Source: Novosphingobium sp. Fuku2-ISO-50 (GTDB lineage: Bacteria > Pseudomonadota > Alphaproteobacteria > Sphingomonadales > Sphingomonadaceae). From it: a stretch of 64,000 nt of DNA. This document shows, in pieces, positions 62,782 through 64,000 of this stretch. Position numbers and translations under genes: made by a program. The stretch lies in assembly GCF_001519055.1 (NCBI RefSeq), contig NZ_KQ954285.1, forward strand, positions 510,678-574,677, written 5' to 3'. Positions within the stretch are counted from its first letter, which is position 1; the number at the start of each line of letters is the position of its first letter. The notes under the pieces are model-generated. The model was not told the DNA's origin. It saw only the letters and a list, made by a program, of their open reading frames with translations, and did not search any database.

Positions 62782-63647
62782 GCCAACCCGCCGAGCAGCC
62801 GCTGAATAGCCGCGCGCACCGGCGGCTCGTCAAGCGTCGGCGCATGGCCGATGCCCGGCAGCGTGATCAGCTCCACCCCGGCGCGCGCCGCCATCGCCGC
62901 CGCCGTTTGCGCCGACAGGATGTCCGAAGCTCCCCCGCGCACCACCAGCACCGGCCGCCCAACCCCTGCGCCGGACACCAACGCCTCGAACAGGGGCCAC
63001 AAGTCCGGCGCGGGGCTCGCGCCCTCGTCGTCGGCAAAAGGACGGGCAATCGCCATGTCATAGTCAAAGACAATCGCGCCGTCGCGCTCGCGCATGACCC
63101 GGCGCGCCAGACGCAACCAGTCCGCAGCGCCAAGCCCGGGATAGGTATCGCCTTGCGCCGCAGCGAGCGCCGCCGCAGCCGCGCCCCAATCGGCAAAGCG
63201 CGCCGGTACGCCGACATAGCCGCGAATGCGTTCGAGCCCTGCCGGATCGATTTCCGGCCCGATGTCATTGAGCACCGCGCCGACGATCCGCGTCGCATCG
63301 ACGCCTGCCAGCATCATCGTCAACAGCCCGCCAAGCGAGGTGCCCACCGCGACAAACCGCTCGACGCCAAGGTCTGCGAGCAGGAGAAGGCAGTCGCCAA
63401 GATAGTGCGCCGGGGCATACGTCGTCGGATCGGCGGCATATTGGCTTTGCCCGCGCCCGCGCAGATCGGGGCAGATCACCCGCCGCCCCGGCGCGATCGC
63501 CCCCGCCAGATCCTCGAAATCGCGTGCGTTGCGCGTGAGGCCCGGCAGGCACAGCACGGGCGCGCGCGACGGATCGCCGGGATAGATGCGCGCCGACAGG
63601 GTCAATCCGTCGGCGCTTTGCCAGGTGTGCGTGTCGAATGGAGCCAT
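62778..63647 (-). CDS. Alpha/beta hydrolase
   Basis: 289 residues. Oxyanion region LCLPGLTRNARDFEDLA, CPDLRGRGQS, nucleophile elbow VGTSLGG (Ser), acid in the RPVLVVRGGASDILS segment and catalytic His in GIGHAPTLDEP. It resembles meta-cleavage or lactone hydrolases, but specificity is open. ATG 63647 is the start giving the family N-terminus; the upstream extension runs through a tandem repeat. First gene of a pair with the GT4 gene. Confidence 0.9.
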   Translation of the reverse strand: MAPFDTHTWQSADGLTLSARIYPGDPSRAPVLCLPGLTRNARDFEDLAGAIAPGRRVICPDLRGRGQSQYAADPTTYAPAHYLGDCLLLLADLGVERFVAVGTSLGGLLTMMLAGVDATRIVGAVLNDIGPEIDPAGLERIRGYVGVPARFADWGAAAAALAAAQGDTYPGLGAADWLRLARRVMRERDGAIVFDYDMAIARPFADDEGASPAPDLWPLFEALVSGAGVGRPVLVVRGGASDILSAQTAAAMAARAGVELITLPGIGHAPTLDEPPVRAAIQRLLGGLA

Positions 63648-63678
63648 GATCCTGATCGGTTGCGGGCAAAGCGCCCGA

Positions 63679-63714
63679 TTCGCAAGTGACTTCGCAAGTG
63701 ACTTCGCAAGTCGC
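63679..63714. repeat. 12-bp tandem repeat, three copies
   Basis: TTCGCAAGTGAC, TTCGCAAGTGAC, TTCGCAAGTCGC between the divergent alpha/beta hydrolase and SelO starts. Confidence 0.92.
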
Positions 63715-63769
63715 TTCATGCGTCGCGAAGTGCTTGCGCATGGGGGGCCAAGCTCGCACAAGGACGCGC

Positions 63770-64000
63770 ATGGATCACCCCGTCGCCCCCCCTCCGACGC
63801 TGGACATGCCGGACAGCTATCATCCCGATCCGCGTATCGCGACGCTGGCGGACTGGCTGGGCGATGCGGTCCGCCCGGCGGATTTCCCCGAAACGCGGCT
63901 GCGCCTGCGCAACGATCGCGCCGCTGCCGAGGTCGGCCTCGACCGGCTGAGCGATGCGCAATGGGTCGCGCATTTCGGCCGCTTTGCCCCGCTGCCCGGC
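63770..64000 (+). CDS. selO: Protein adenylyltransferase SelO, 5' part (runs off the window)
   Basis: The first 77 residues only. RLRLRNDRAAAEVGLDRLSDAQWVAHFGRFAPLPG matches the N-terminal region of SelO/YdiU (UPF0061) pseudokinases from alphaproteobacteria, which AMPylate protein Ser/Thr/Tyr during redox stress. ATG 63770 has AAGGA upstream. The catalytic core lies outside the window, so the identification rests on this N-terminal block. Confidence 0.75.
   Translation, partial: MDHPVAPPPTLDMPDSYHPDPRIATLADWLGDAVRPADFPETRLRLRNDRAAAEVGLDRLSDAQWVAHFGRFAPLPG

Noticed and set aside
1..64000. Mobile island, prophage, CRISPR or secretion system
   Set aside because: No integrase, transposase, tRNA-flanked repeats, spacer arrays or phage genes were seen; gene content is housekeeping with even composition.

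Overview
The window is chromosomal DNA from a GC-rich alphaproteobacterium, most likely a sphingomonad (Sphingomonadaceae, Novosphingobium/Sphingomonas-like). Support for this comes from a circularly permuted, two-piece tmRNA gene encoding the tag ANDNEALAIAA, a MucR/Ros-family regulator, a Fur protein without structural cysteines, a plant/alphaproteobacterial-type glutamate-cysteine ligase, a class II DAHP synthase, and the order tsaB-rimI-mucR-fur-plsC-miaB-phoH-ybeY-corC. I saw no rRNA, tRNA, CRISPR array, insertion sequence, integrase or phage gene. Coding density is high and base composition is even, so this looks like core chromosome rather than an island.

Layout. 1-2.4 kb: end of an arginine succinyltransferase (ast) operon and a small membrane protein. 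2.4-4.2 kb: glycosyltransferase, ssrA (tmRNA) and mscL, all on the minus strand. 4.4-7.9 kb: LemA lipoprotein, two TPM-domain proteins, a NUDIX hydrolase and an SDR oxidoreductase. 8-16 kb: a periplasmic retropepsin-like/TPR protein, glutathione-dependent formaldehyde dehydrogenase, a VOC protein, a PQQ/haem alcohol dehydrogenase, a Tat-exported dienelactone hydrolase-like protein and an amidohydrolase. 16-28 kb: an unknown membrane protein, a DUF2332 protein, a chemoreceptor, a TonB-dependent receptor, aroG (class II), an M16 peptidase and an FKBP-type isomerase. 28-37 kb: a plus-strand housekeeping run (nfuA-like, tsaB, rimI, mucR, fur, plsC-like, miaB, phoH, ybeY, corC, LysR) interrupted by one minus-strand 49-aa His-rich exported peptide. 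37-45 kb: a diguanylate cyclase with an unknown partner, a PPOx/MocR divergent pair, DUF4239, DUF1348, a succinate/acetate CoA-transferase and a cyclophilin. 45-64 kb: DUF1489, FrnE-like DsbA, nudC, mutY, dciA, two tandem DsbA-like proteins, smc, ubiA, rsmE, gshA, an ABM monooxygenase, an ICMT-like membrane protein, bamB, a YfgM-like protein, a GT4 glycosyltransferase, an alpha/beta hydrolase and the start of selO.

Themes. Several genes serve redox and thiol homeostasis (gshA, glutathione-dependent formaldehyde dehydrogenase, three DsbA-fold proteins, Nfu). Others serve envelope maintenance (BamB/YfgM, MscL, M16, FKBP), RNA and ribosome maturation (tmRNA, TsaB, RimI, MiaB, YbeY, RsmE) and chromosome maintenance (SMC, DciA, MutY). 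The most unusual DNA is non-coding or repetitive: a perfect 30-bp hairpin just upstream of smc, an inverted repeat containing the stop codons of two convergent genes, and a recurring pattern of 11-15 bp tandem duplications at gene edges. I did not find an obviously novel multi-gene system. The best protein-level candidates are the diguanylate cyclase with its unknown partner and a PQQ alcohol dehydrogenase carrying the lanthanide-type aspartate.
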